A stretch of DNA of 6,541 nucleotides from positions 1-6,541 of the forward strand of contig DBEG01000144.1 in the NCBI GenBank assembly GCA_002293965.1. The letters are read 5' to 3'. The stretch is from Actinobacteria bacterium UBA912 (GTDB taxonomy: Bacteria > Actinomycetota > Coriobacteriia > Anaerosomatales > UBA912). A model generated the notes under the pieces. The model ran no database searches and was not told the origin of the DNA. It saw only the letters and a program-made list of their open reading frames with translations. Shown piece after piece: positions 1 to 5,132 of this stretch; within the stretch, counting starts at the first letter, position 1, and every line of letters starts with the position of its first letter. A program made the translations under genes and the position numbers.

Positions 1-759
1 GAGTCTGGCGAAGAGCTCGGCCAGGATCGGCGGCTTGATGTTGCCCGCTGCCAGCAGATCCGCCGAGCTGAACACTTCGAGCGGAGTGCCGCTGAACACA
101 ATGCGTCCGCCCGGCGCAAGCACGTAGGCGAAATCCGCGAGCTGCCCCACACTGTCGATGTCGTGCGTCGACATCACGACGGTCGTCCCGTTGGTCGCAA
201 TCACCCTCGTCATGTCGAGCATCTTCTCGCGCGAGGCCGGGTCGAGTCCCTCGAAGGGCTCGTCGAGCACGAGCAACTCCGGTCTCATCACGAGCGCTCC
301 GGCCAGCGCGACCTTGCGCTTCTCGCCGCCTGAGAGGTTGTGCGGCACGCGGTCCCGCAGGTGTTCTATGCCGAGCATGGCCAGCGTCGACATCACGCGT
401 TCGGCCACGATCTCCTCGGCGATTCCGTATTGTCTGGGGGAGAAGGCCACGTCGTCGAAGACCGACGGTGCGAGCAGCTGCTCGTCGACGTTCTGCAGCA
501 CGATCCCGATGCGCTCGCGGATCGATTTCCACTCGCGCGACGGGTCGACACCGAATACCCTGACCAGGCCTTCCTGCGCGCGCAGCAGTCCCAGGATGTG
601 GAAGAGCAGCGTGGTCTTGCCCGAGCCGTTGGGACCTAGGATCGCTACGCGCTGCCCCCGGGCGGCGACGAAGTCCAGCCCGCACAGGTCGACCTCGGTG
701 CCGTCCTCGTAGGAGTGCCTGACGCAGCTGACGCGGATGACTTCGTCTTGCGGGCTCAT
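1..759 (-). CDS. cbiO: Cobalt/nickel ECF transporter ATPase CbiO (3' end outside window)
   Basis: ATPase (A) component of an energy-coupling-factor importer for Co2+ or Ni2+. It binds the cytoplasmic face of CbiQ and powers uptake by ATP hydrolysis. The visible 253 residues read open to base 1 with no stop. They contain Walker A GPNGSGKT (42-49), the Q-loop Gln89 in VLQN, signature LSGGE (142-146), Walker B LLVLDEP (162-168) with Glu167, D-loop GLD (171-173) and H-loop His199. The fold is complete, and relatives usually run only about 20-30 residues longer, so little is missing. The ATG at 759 overlaps the cbiQ stop (ATGA, 756-759) and has AAGGAAG (765-771) 5 nt upstream. It is the last visible gene of the leftward Fur-cbiMQO operon. 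Cobalt versus nickel cannot be decided from this subunit. Confidence 0.95.
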   Translation of the reverse strand, partial: MSPQDEVIRVSCVRHSYEDGTEVDLCGLDFVAARGQRVAILGPNGSGKTTLLFHILGLLRAQEGLVRVFGVDPSREWKSIRERIGIVLQNVDEQLLAPSVFDDVAFSPRQYGIAEEIVAERVMSTLAMLGIEHLRDRVPHNLSGGEKRKVALAGALVMRPELLVLDEPFEGLDPASREKMLDMTRVIATNGTTVVMSTHDIDSVGQLADFAYVLAPGGRIVFSGTPLEVFSSADLLAAGNIKPPILAELFARL

Positions 760-1556
760 CGGGACTTCCTTCCGATCGTGATCACGGCGACAAGGAGCAG
801 CGCGCCCACCGCAGGCGCGATCCAGGTGTAGGGGTTGAGCGTCTCGGCCCACACGCGGCTGGCCGTCGAGGCGGCAGCGACTCCGGCGGCGACCGCGACC
901 AGCGCCACGTCGACCGGCACACTCGCCGAGCGGACCGCAGTCACCCGCAGGCGACTCTCGTAACCGCGCAGGCGCATGATGTCGTGGTCGCGCTGCGCAA
1001 GGTCGATCGAGTAGAGCAGCGTTCCCGCTAGGGCGCGGGCGGTCGAGCGCGCGGTGCGCAGGGGCCTACCTGCCGTAACACCCGCACGCAGGCGCATCGC
1101 GGTCATGAGGTTCGCGAACTTACCCAGCAGCAGGAACGTCGAGCGGTAGGTCATGAGCAGCGCATCGCCAACAATGGCGGGAACGAGCCGCTGCAGCGGC
1201 GCGAAGACCTGCGGATAGGGGGTCGTGAGCATCATGGTTACCGCAGCAAGCGCCGCGACGACGGCTTTGAGGATGATCACCGCGCCGGTGATGACGTCAG
1301 GAGCCGCCGAGACAGCGAAGATCGCTGCGAAGATCGCCGGGTAGAGAGCGAGCGAGAACGCCAGGCCCGCGGGGGCTCGGGAGCTCGCGACAACGGCGGC
1401 AAGCAGCAGCCCGATCGCCGCAAGCACGAGGAGGTTCCAGTTCACGATGACCGCCGCGAGCACGAGCGCGAACGCCGAGAGCTTCGCCCATGGCGCCGCC
1501 TTGTGCAGCCACGACTCTCCGCGTGTCGCAGCCGAGTCGATGCTGGCGAGGTTCAT
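756..1556 (-). CDS. cbiQ: ECF transporter transmembrane component CbiQ
   Basis: T component of the Co/Ni ECF importer, a membrane scaffold that couples the CbiO ATPase to the substrate-binding CbiM. The 266 residues are strongly hydrophobic, with membrane segments near 26-56, 65-85, 90-112 and two more after residue 213. The N-terminal LHKAAPWAKLSAFALVL (17-33) is typical of the family. Two Arg-containing coupling motifs are visible, AMRLRAG (153-159) and IMRLRGY (193-199). These are the cytoplasmic helices that dock into the ATPases in known ECF structures. Length is normal. The start overlaps the cbiM stop by ATGA (1553-1556) and the stop overlaps the cbiO start. No strong ribosome site precedes it, so translation is probably coupled to cbiM. 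Confidence 0.93.
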   Translation of the reverse strand: MNLASIDSAATRGESWLHKAAPWAKLSAFALVLAAVIVNWNLLVLAAIGLLLAAVVASSRAPAGLAFSLALYPAIFAAIFAVSAAPDVITGAVIILKAVVAALAAVTMMLTTPYPQVFAPLQRLVPAIVGDALLMTYRSTFLLLGKFANLMTAMRLRAGVTAGRPLRTARSTARALAGTLLYSIDLAQRDHDIMRLRGYESRLRVTAVRSASVPVDVALVAVAAGVAAASTASRVWAETLNPYTWIAPAVGALLLVAVITIGRKSR

Positions 1557-2449
1557 CGGTGGGCGCCGGTCTCATCTCCGGGGATCGCCGCGCGGTTCTC
1601 GGCAAGTGCGCCTTCGAACACAAGCGAGGGCCGGACGCGGGCCACGAAGCCGATGATCGCCGCGATGATGAGCCCTTCGAGCAGCCATCCGATCGGGCCC
1701 AGCGTGAACACGACCGCGGCGAAGCGGCCTACCGACAGGGTTGCGGCGGCCTCGTCCTCGCAGGCCTCCCCGCAGCCTCCCGCGTGGGTGTCGGTGCAGG
1801 GCTCCTCGGCAGCGTCGTGCTCGTGCCCGCCCGCTCCGTGGTCGTGTGCGTGTTCGTCACCCGCGAAGAGCTTCGCGACGAAGACGCCGTCGCCCAACGG
1901 GTTCTCGAAGCGCATGTCGGCGGGGTCGAGCGCGCCGGTCTCGCGTGCGGTGAGCTCCTTGCCGCCGCCGAGCCACACGATGCCCACGAGCAGCAGCGTC
2001 GTGAGAGCGAGCGTCGGGACGGTCGCCGCGAAGGCCGCGATCGATGCGCGCCGCCTGCCGAGTGCCCGCGTGATCGTGCGGAAGAGCGCCCAGCCAATCA
2101 GCATCTCGGCGGCGATCACCACGGTGTTCAGCCCGATGACGGTCACGCCCCCATGTCCGACCAGCGCCAGAGCGGTCACGACGACGAAGGCCGCGATCGG
2201 CGCGAGCACGGGGCCGAGCAGCACGCCGCCAAGGACCGTCAGGTTGACGTGATACGCGATCGGGATGATCTCGCTCGACATCGCGACGAGCATCAGTGCC
2301 GCGATGACCCCGAGCAGCGGGACCTTGCGGCGGTGGTCCTCGGCGATCGCAAAGCGGCTGGCGATGCCGACGAGCGCCATTGCGGCGACCCAGCCTAAGA
2401 CCCACAGCCATACAGGAAGCACGCCGTCGGGGATATGGATGTGCGACAT
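1553..2449 (-). CDS. cbiM: ECF transporter substrate-binding protein CbiM with His/Cys-rich loop
   Basis: Substrate-specific (S) component for Co2+ or Ni2+ import. The N-terminus SHIHIPDGVLP contains the family hallmark HIPDG, where the free amino end and nearby His bind the metal. His67 in YHVNLTVLGG matches the other ligand known from NikM structures. I see about seven membrane segments, the first at 11-33, with Arg/Lys-rich loops (31-43, 124-135) placed inside. The last segment (about 243-268), with its EGL motif and the following RVRPSL, matches the canonical CbiM end. Between the last two segments is an unusually long extracytoplasmic loop (161-240). It carries His200, 202, 204, 209, 211, 222 and Cys218, 226, 230. 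At 298 residues it is longer than typical CbiM (about 220-250). No cbiN gene is present. AGGAGG (2456-2461) lies 6 nt before ATG. Confidence 0.93.
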   Translation of the reverse strand: MSHIHIPDGVLPVWLWVLGWVAAMALVGIASRFAIAEDHRRKVPLLGVIAALMLVAMSSEIIPIAYHVNLTVLGGVLLGPVLAPIAAFVVVTALALVGHGGVTVIGLNTVVIAAEMLIGWALFRTITRALGRRRASIAAFAATVPTLALTTLLLVGIVWLGGGKELTARETGALDPADMRFENPLGDGVFVAKLFAGDEHAHDHGAGGHEHDAAEEPCTDTHAGGCGEACEDEAAATLSVGRFAAVVFTLGPIGWLLEGLIIAAIIGFVARVRPSLVFEGALAENRAAIPGDETGAHR

Positions 2450-2463
2450 GAAAGTCCTCCTCT

Positions 2464-2877
2464 TCAGTTACACGTTTTGCATACGCCGAAGATGGTCATC
2501 TCGTGGTCGGTGATCGTGAAGCCATTGCCGGTCGCGGCGGCACCGACAGTCTGGTCGAGGTGACACTCCACGTGCTCGACCGCACCGCAGCCGGTGCAGA
2601 CCGCGTGATGGTGATGCCCGTCTCGGCCGCAGCGGGCGAAGAGTGCGGCCTCGCCACGTGCACCGACTCGCACGACGTACCCGGATTCCTCCATCGCCGA
2701 CAGGGCGCGATAGATCGTGGCCAGACCGACACCGTTGCCTGCCGAGGCAAGCCCTTCGGCCAGCTCAGAGGCTGTGAAAGCGCCCGAAGTGGCGTCGACG
2801 GCCTGCGCAATCAGCATTCGGGCAGCGGAACGCCGAGCCGGCCCGTAAGGGTCGACTGCCTTGAGCGGCTTGTGCAT
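2464..2877 (-). CDS. Fur-family metal-responsive repressor
   Basis: Metal-sensing transcriptional repressor of the Fur/Zur/Nur/PerR family, 137 residues from the chosen start. The winged helix occupies about residues 12-80, with recognition helix region GLATIYRALSAMEE (51-64). The dimerisation and metal domain follows: GHHHHAVCTGCG (87-98), VEC (103-105), His125, and C-terminal CKTC (133-136). The two CxxC pairs (Cys94/97 and Cys133/136) form the usual structural zinc site. I chose ATG at 2877 because AAGGGAGG (2884-2891) lies 6 nt upstream. An in-frame ATG at 2907 would add 10 residues, but it abuts the operator and has no ribosome site. The gene leads the operon with cbiM 14 nt downstream, so it probably senses Co, Ni or another divalent metal and limits import. 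The sequence does not decide which metal. Confidence 0.92.
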   Translation of the reverse strand: MHKPLKAVDPYGPARRSAARMLIAQAVDATSGAFTASELAEGLASAGNGVGLATIYRALSAMEESGYVVRVGARGEAALFARCGRDGHHHHAVCTGCGAVEHVECHLDQTVGAAATGNGFTITDHEMTIFGVCKTCN

Positions 2878-2907
2878 GCGCGGCCTCCCTTCGGCGTGTG
2901 AGGGCAT

Positions 2908-2924
2908 GTGAGAACGATTCTCAC
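2908..2924. promoter_or_regulatory. Fur-type operator
   Basis: GTGAGAACGATTCTCAC is an inverted repeat with 7-base arms GTGAGAA/TTCTCAC around a 3-base centre. Read on the minus strand its core, TGAGAATCGTTCTCA, fits the 7-1-7 Fur-box pattern (TGAxAATxATTxTCA) with a single central deviation. It lies 31-47 bases upstream of the repressor start and directly downstream of a TATAAG -10 candidate, over the expected transcription start. That position suits metal-dependent repression of the whole Fur-cbiMQO operon. It lies 13 bp or more outside the LysR promoter candidate. Confidence 0.85.
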
Positions 2925-2929
2925 TTATA
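2924..2929 (-). promoter_or_regulatory. Putative -10 element of the Fur-cbiMQO operon
   Basis: On the minus strand TATAAG (5 of 6 to TATAAT) ends where the Fur box begins, so the expected start site, about 7 nt further on, falls inside the operator. No good -35 hexamer lies 16-18 nt upstream; TCGCTC is the closest. The assignment rests on the -10 and its geometry with the operator. It predicts a leader of about 40 nt containing AAGGGAGG. That is too short for a cobalamin riboswitch, and none is seen. Confidence 0.5.
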
Positions 2930-2936
2930 CCGCCAT

Positions 2937-2965
2937 TTTACCTCAGGAGCGATAGTGGGTAGCAT
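2937..2965 (+). promoter_or_regulatory. Putative promoter of the LysR gene
   Basis: TTTACC (2937-2942) and TAGCAT (2960-2965) are separated by 17 nt, and each matches 4 of 6 consensus bases. Transcription would start near 2972, giving a leader of about 33 nt with AAAGGA (2994-2999) 5 nt before the GTG start. I could not pick out a convincing LysR-type T-N11-A operator in this short divergent region. Confidence 0.4.
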
Positions 2966-3004
2966 GCAATCAGCAGAAAAATCGGATCGCGCGAAAGGAA
3001 CACT

Positions 3005-3892
3005 GTGAACATCTCCCATATGCGGACGCTCGTCACCGTTGTCGAGCAGGGCTCTTTCTCCGCCGCGGCCAAGGTCATGGGCGTTTCACAGCCTGCGGTC
3101 ACGATGCAGGTCCAGACGCTCGAGGCCGACCTCGGCGTCACTCTGTTCGACCGTAAATACCGCAAGCTCGAACTCACCGAGGCGGGCGAGGCGCTGCTAC
3201 CGTTCGCGCGAAGTGTGCTCGCCGAGGTCGACAACGCGCGCTCCGAGATCGAGCGGCTCTCCAAAACGGTCACCGGCCGCCTGATCGTGGCTGCGAGCAC
3301 CGCGCCCGGGCAGTATATGCTCCCGAAGATCCTTGGCGGGTTCCTGCGCGAGTATCCGCAGGTAGGGGTCGTCATCCAGATCGCCGACACGACCCAGGTG
3401 GTCGAAGCGGTCGCATCGGGCCAGGCGCATCTGGGGATCACCGGCGCGAAGGTCGCTGGCACCAAGGTCGTCTACGAGCGCATGGGCTCCGACGACCTCA
3501 TCGTCATCTGCCCCAAGGACGACGCGCTCGCCACCGGGCCCGTTGAGCTCTCTGCACTCGCCGAGGCGCCCTTCATCATGCGCGAATCCGGCTCCGGCAC
3601 GCGTCTGGCCACCGAGAAGATCCTGCGCGAGGCGTCGATCGACACCGCCGAGCTGCACGTCGTCACCGAGCTCGGCACCAGCGAAGCGATCGTGAGCGCG
3701 GTCGAAGGCGGCCTCGGAGTCGCCGTGGTCTCGCGCCTAGTCGCCGAGAAGGCACTCGCACTCGGCACCATCGCCGAGGTCTCCACCAGCGGCTTTCCGG
3801 CCACGCGCCCGCTCTTCGCCGTGCTGCCGCGCGGCACCAGGACCCGGGCCGCCGAGGCATTCCTCGGCCATCTGCAAAGCACGCAAGCGTGA
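3005..3892 (+). CDS. LysR-family regulator, selenium-metabolism-associated type
   Basis: LysR-type transcription factor of 295 residues, the usual length. The N-terminal winged helix-turn-helix spans about 1-60: GSFSAAAKVMGVSQPAVTMQ (17-36) holds the helix-turn-helix and LELTEAGEAL (55-64) the wing. A linker helix covers 64-90. The periplasmic-binding-protein-like effector domain runs from about 92 to 290. The segments ASTAPGQYMLP (97-107), IMRESGSGTR (191-200) and TELGTSEAIVSAVEGGLGVA (221-240) resemble the LysR subgroup found beside selenium genes, and more broadly the CysL/CbbR branch. The start is GTG with AAAGGA 5 nt upstream; an in-frame ATG at 3020 is less likely. A DUF3343 gene follows after 9 nt, which supports a selenium or sulfur link. 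The selenium role is inferred from resemblance and neighbour; no selA, selB or selD is visible. Confidence 0.88.
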   Translation: MNISHMRTLVTVVEQGSFSAAAKVMGVSQPAVTMQVQTLEADLGVTLFDRKYRKLELTEAGEALLPFARSVLAEVDNARSEIERLSKTVTGRLIVAASTAPGQYMLPKILGGFLREYPQVGVVIQIADTTQVVEAVASGQAHLGITGAKVAGTKVVYERMGSDDLIVICPKDDALATGPVELSALAEAPFIMRESGSGTRLATEKILREASIDTAELHVVTELGTSEAIVSAVEGGLGVAVVSRLVAEKALALGTIAEVSTSGFPATRPLFAVLPRGTRTRAAEAFLGHLQSTQA

Positions 3893-3901
3893 GACGCGCC
3901 C

Positions 3902-4150
3902 ATGTCGGCCATGCGCCCTGAGGCGGAGTTCGTCGTCTTCACCTTCGCCACGACGCACGATGCCCTAACCGCCGAGGAGCTGCTCAAGCAAGCCGGCCTC
4001 GACGTCGTCCCGATCCCCGCGCCGAGCTCGCCCATCGCAAAGTGCGGCCTGGCGATGCGTCTGCCCGCGAGCCAAGCCCTACCCGCCGAGGAGATCATGG
4101 CGGCTGGGGGAGTGGTTGGACATGCAAGTCACCATGTCCAACAGGATTGA
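3902..4150 (+). CDS. DUF3343 small protein (putative Se/S carrier-like), tail possibly replaced
   Basis: An 82-residue protein of the DUF3343 family, sometimes described as putative Se/S carriers, with biochemical role unproven. The match lies in FVVFTFATTHDALTAEELLK (10-29), with a Thr-His-Ala helix start, then AGLDVVPIPAPSS (31-43), then the conserved Cys48 in AKCGLAMRLP (46-55). A single Cys in CGLA is the family hallmark. It begins 9 nt after the LysR stop, so the two are probably co-transcribed. No clear ribosome site precedes ATG 3902, nor the alternative ATG 3911. The first 66 codons end in G or C 58 times, while the last 16 do so only 6 times. The tail GGVVGHASHHVQQD does not resemble the family C-terminus, which suggests that foreign DNA supplies the end. 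No clear terminator follows. Confidence 0.8.
   Translation: MSAMRPEAEFVVFTFATTHDALTAEELLKQAGLDVVPIPAPSSPIAKCGLAMRLPASQALPAEEIMAAGGVVGHASHHVQQD
4115..4142. repeat. 10-bp perfect inverted repeat with 8-nt loop
   Basis: GTTGGACATG (4115-4124) and CATGTCCAAC (4133-4142) are exact reverse complements around CAAGTCAC. The repeat lies inside the last codons of the DUF3343 frame, just past the codon-usage break. It spans the possible start codons (4122, 4134) of a small ORF. No T-run follows, so it is not a standard terminator. It could be a protein-binding site, an RNA hairpin or the end of an inserted segment. Confidence 0.75.
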
Positions 4151-4241
4151 ACTCACGTTCAAGCTGACTGGAGCTTCGGTTGCGAAAGAAGGATTGAGGA
4201 CCTTCCTACCACAAACTGGGGGCGAAGTGTTTACAGCGTGA
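4122..4241 (+). CDS. Possible small ORF, 39 residues, unrecognised
   Basis: ATG at 4122 opens a 39-codon frame ending at TGA 4239-4241. The product begins MQVTMSNRIELTFKLTG and ends TGGEVFTA. GGGGGAG (4106-4112) is a fair ribosome site 9 nt upstream. A second in-frame ATG lies at 4134. Both starts fall in the arms of the inverted repeat at 4115-4142, so a folded transcript would hide them. Residues 8-15 (IELTFKLT) look strand-like, and there is no membrane segment. I do not recognise it. It could be a small gene of the inserted segment, the remnant of a larger one, or chance. It overlaps the end of the DUF3343 frame. Confidence 0.25.
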   Translation: MQVTMSNRIELTFKLTGASVAKEGLRTFLPQTGGEVFTA

Positions 4242-4259
4242 GTCGCGCATGATAATAAT
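4230..4259 (+). promoter_or_regulatory. Putative promoter for the NYN gene
   Basis: TTTACA (4230-4235, 5 of 6 to TTGACA) and AATAAT (4254-4259, 5 of 6 to TATAAT) are 18 nt apart, within an AT-rich run (4251-4264) that stands out from its surroundings. Overlapping alternatives for the -10 are GATAAT (4251-4256) and TATAAA (4259-4264). A start near 4266 would give a leader of about 70 nt that includes both stem-loops at 4272-4316. Confidence 0.45.
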
Positions 4260-4271
4260 ATAAACAACATC

Positions 4272-4316
4272 CCTCGGGCTGCGGCCCGGGGCGCGAAGCC
4301 GCCGCAGTGCGGCTTC
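4272..4316 (+). promoter_or_regulatory. Tandem GC-rich stem-loops before the NYN gene
   Basis: Stem-loop 1 is CCTCGGGC / GCCCGGGG (4272-4279 with 4284-4291, one G-U pair, loop TGCG). Stem-loop 2 is GAAGCCGC / GCGGCTTC (4295-4302 with 4309-4316, loop CGCAGT). A competing 7-bp pairing, CTGCGGC (4279-4285) with GCCGCAG (4301-4307), would break both. The block ends 11 nt before the AGGGGG ribosome site (4327-4332). Only a weak T-rich stretch (CTTTGT, 4321-4326) follows, so a terminator for the upstream LysR-DUF3343 unit is possible but poor. A structured leader regulating the NYN gene is the alternative. Confidence 0.5.
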
Positions 4317-4335
4317 TGCACTTTGTAGGGGGAAG

Positions 4336-5013
4336 ATGGGAACTGAGATCAGGACTCCAACGCGGGTCAACGTGTACATCGACGGCTTCAACTTCTACTA
4401 TGCCGCATTTGTGGGAACTCAGGGGAAGCCGGGTCGCTATAGTGAGTTCAAGTGGCTTGACCTGCGATCTTACGTCAAGGCTGTTCTGGGGAGTACGTTC
4501 GACGTTGGTGAAATACGGTATTTCTCGACAAGAGTGAAACCAAGCACCGGCGACCCCGAGAAGCACTTACGTCAGGACGCCTACTTCAGGGCGCTTGGCG
4601 CCCATGCGGGAGTGGACATTCACGCCGATGGGCAGTTTCGCAAGCGCCACAAGCGAGGCAGACTCATCGAACCGGGATCTCCTCCAAGCATCGTCCAAGT
4701 CGAGGTCCTAGAGGAGAAGGGCGCAGACGTGAACTTGGCAAGTTGGTTGGTGTACGAAGCCTGCCAAGACGCCTTTGATGCTGCAGTCGTTGTGTCCGAT
4801 GACTCCGATCTCATCGGTCCGGTAAGGATGGTCCAAGACCGACTTCACAAGGACGTTTTCGTCATTCACCTGCGCAATCGGCGTAGTTCATTCGCGCATG
4901 CTGCAAAGTATGTCTATAGGGGCGATAAGAGCCACTTCTTTGTCAAGAACCAGCTTCCGGACGTGATCGACCTTCCGAATGGGCAGATGGTTAGAAGGCC
5001 TTCAGCCTGGTAG
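4336..5013 (+). CDS. NYN-domain (PIN-like) putative ribonuclease
   Basis: A 225-residue protein of the NYN superfamily, PIN-like metal-dependent nucleases that usually cut RNA. The acidic active-site pattern is intact: Asp16 in VYIDGFNFYY (13-22), Glu127/Asp131 in EEKGADVNLASWLV (126-139), and Asp155, Asp156 and Asp158 in VVVSDDSDLIGPV (151-163). A basic stretch FRKRHKRGR (101-109) could contact RNA. No signal peptide or membrane segment is seen, so it should be cytoplasmic. The ATG at 4336 follows AGGGGGAAG (4327-4335). Of its first 50 codons 33 end in G or C, well below the bias of the DUF3343 core, suggesting acquisition from elsewhere. It stands alone, with its own promoter-like sequence and no obvious partner. 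Possible roles are RNA processing, a toxin-like RNase or defence; the substrate cannot be told from sequence. Confidence 0.88.
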   Translation: MGTEIRTPTRVNVYIDGFNFYYAAFVGTQGKPGRYSEFKWLDLRSYVKAVLGSTFDVGEIRYFSTRVKPSTGDPEKHLRQDAYFRALGAHAGVDIHADGQFRKRHKRGRLIEPGSPPSIVQVEVLEEKGADVNLASWLVYEACQDAFDAAVVVSDDSDLIGPVRMVQDRLHKDVFVIHLRNRRSSFAHAAKYVYRGDKSHFFVKNQLPDVIDLPNGQMVRRPSAW

Positions 5014-5052
5014 TCCATGATTCTGCAGGCGATTTTTACAAAGTATACAAGG

Positions 5053-5071
5053 TTTATCAAATTTTGATAAA
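5053..5071. repeat. 19-bp perfect AT-rich palindrome
   Basis: TTTATCAAATTTTGATAAA has 9-base arms around a single central T. It sits 40 nt after the NYN stop and 24 nt before the large tetR palindrome. With almost no G or C it is a poor intrinsic terminator, and its near-zero spacer suits a dimeric DNA-binding protein better than an RNA hairpin. Its protein partner is unknown. The surrounding bases 5030-5075 are markedly AT-rich. Confidence 0.7.
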
Positions 5072-5094
5072 TTGCCCGATGTCTGGGAGCAGTC

Positions 5095-5124
5095 TTGACT
5101 ACTGTACCGTCCAGACGGTACAGT
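5095..5124 (+). promoter_or_regulatory. tetR-ABC promoter embedded in the operator
   Basis: TTGACT (5095-5100, 5 of 6 to consensus) lies in the left arm of the palindrome. TACAGT (5119-5124, 4 of 6) lies in the right arm, 18 nt away. The expected start is at about 5131-5133, at or next to the ATG, predicting a leaderless or nearly leaderless tetR message. Because of the symmetry the minus strand carries a mirrored, weaker pair (CTGACT and TACAGT). Confidence 0.6.
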
Positions 5125-5129
5125 AGTCA
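5096..5129. promoter_or_regulatory. 34-bp TetR operator palindrome
   Basis: TGACTACTGTACCGTC (5096-5111) and GACGGTACAGTAGTCA (5114-5129) are exact reverse complements, 16 of 16, around the dinucleotide CA. The core TACCGTC/GACGGTA resembles known TetR-family operators. It ends 3 nt before the tetR start codon and contains the tetR promoter elements, so the neighbouring TetR protein is the natural ligand and self-repression of the tetR-ABC operon is expected. The length could accommodate two overlapping dimers. Confidence 0.88.
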
Positions 5130-5132
5130 GCC

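Noticed and set aside
158..712. A 184-codon plus-strand open frame opposite cbiO.
   Set aside because: The minus strand encodes CbiO with every ABC ATPase motif; the plus-strand product is Ser/Arg-rich without any recognisable domain.
1490..2398. A long plus-strand open frame (302 codons) opposite cbiM.
   Set aside because: It is a high-GC shadow frame: the minus strand encodes a clear CbiM with correct motifs and ribosome site, while the plus-strand product is low-complexity Arg/Asp/Ala-rich.
2878..3004. A cobalamin riboswitch before the cobalt transport operon.
   Set aside because: The predicted leader is about 40 nt, and no B12-box-like conserved sequence is visible; a Fur-type operator occupies the region instead.
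4115..4142. GTTGGAC and GTCCAAC match integron core-site patterns GTTRRRY and RYYYAAC.
   Set aside because: In an attC site the order is RYYYAAC first, then GTTRRRY; here it is reversed with only 14 nt between. No partner GTTRRRY was found downstream before the NYN gene, and no integrase is present.
4133..4200. A selenocysteine insertion element near the DUF3343 stop TGA, suggested by the selenium context.
   Set aside because: The clear hairpin lies before the TGA rather than just after it, and reading through the TGA gives no recognisable protein.
4083..5100. A possible direct repeat bounding the NYN segment: CTGGGGGAGTGGTTGGAC near 4104 and CTGGGAGCAGTCTTGAC near 5083.
   Set aside because: The match needs a gap and several mismatches, so it is within chance similarity and cannot be claimed as a target duplication or attachment site.
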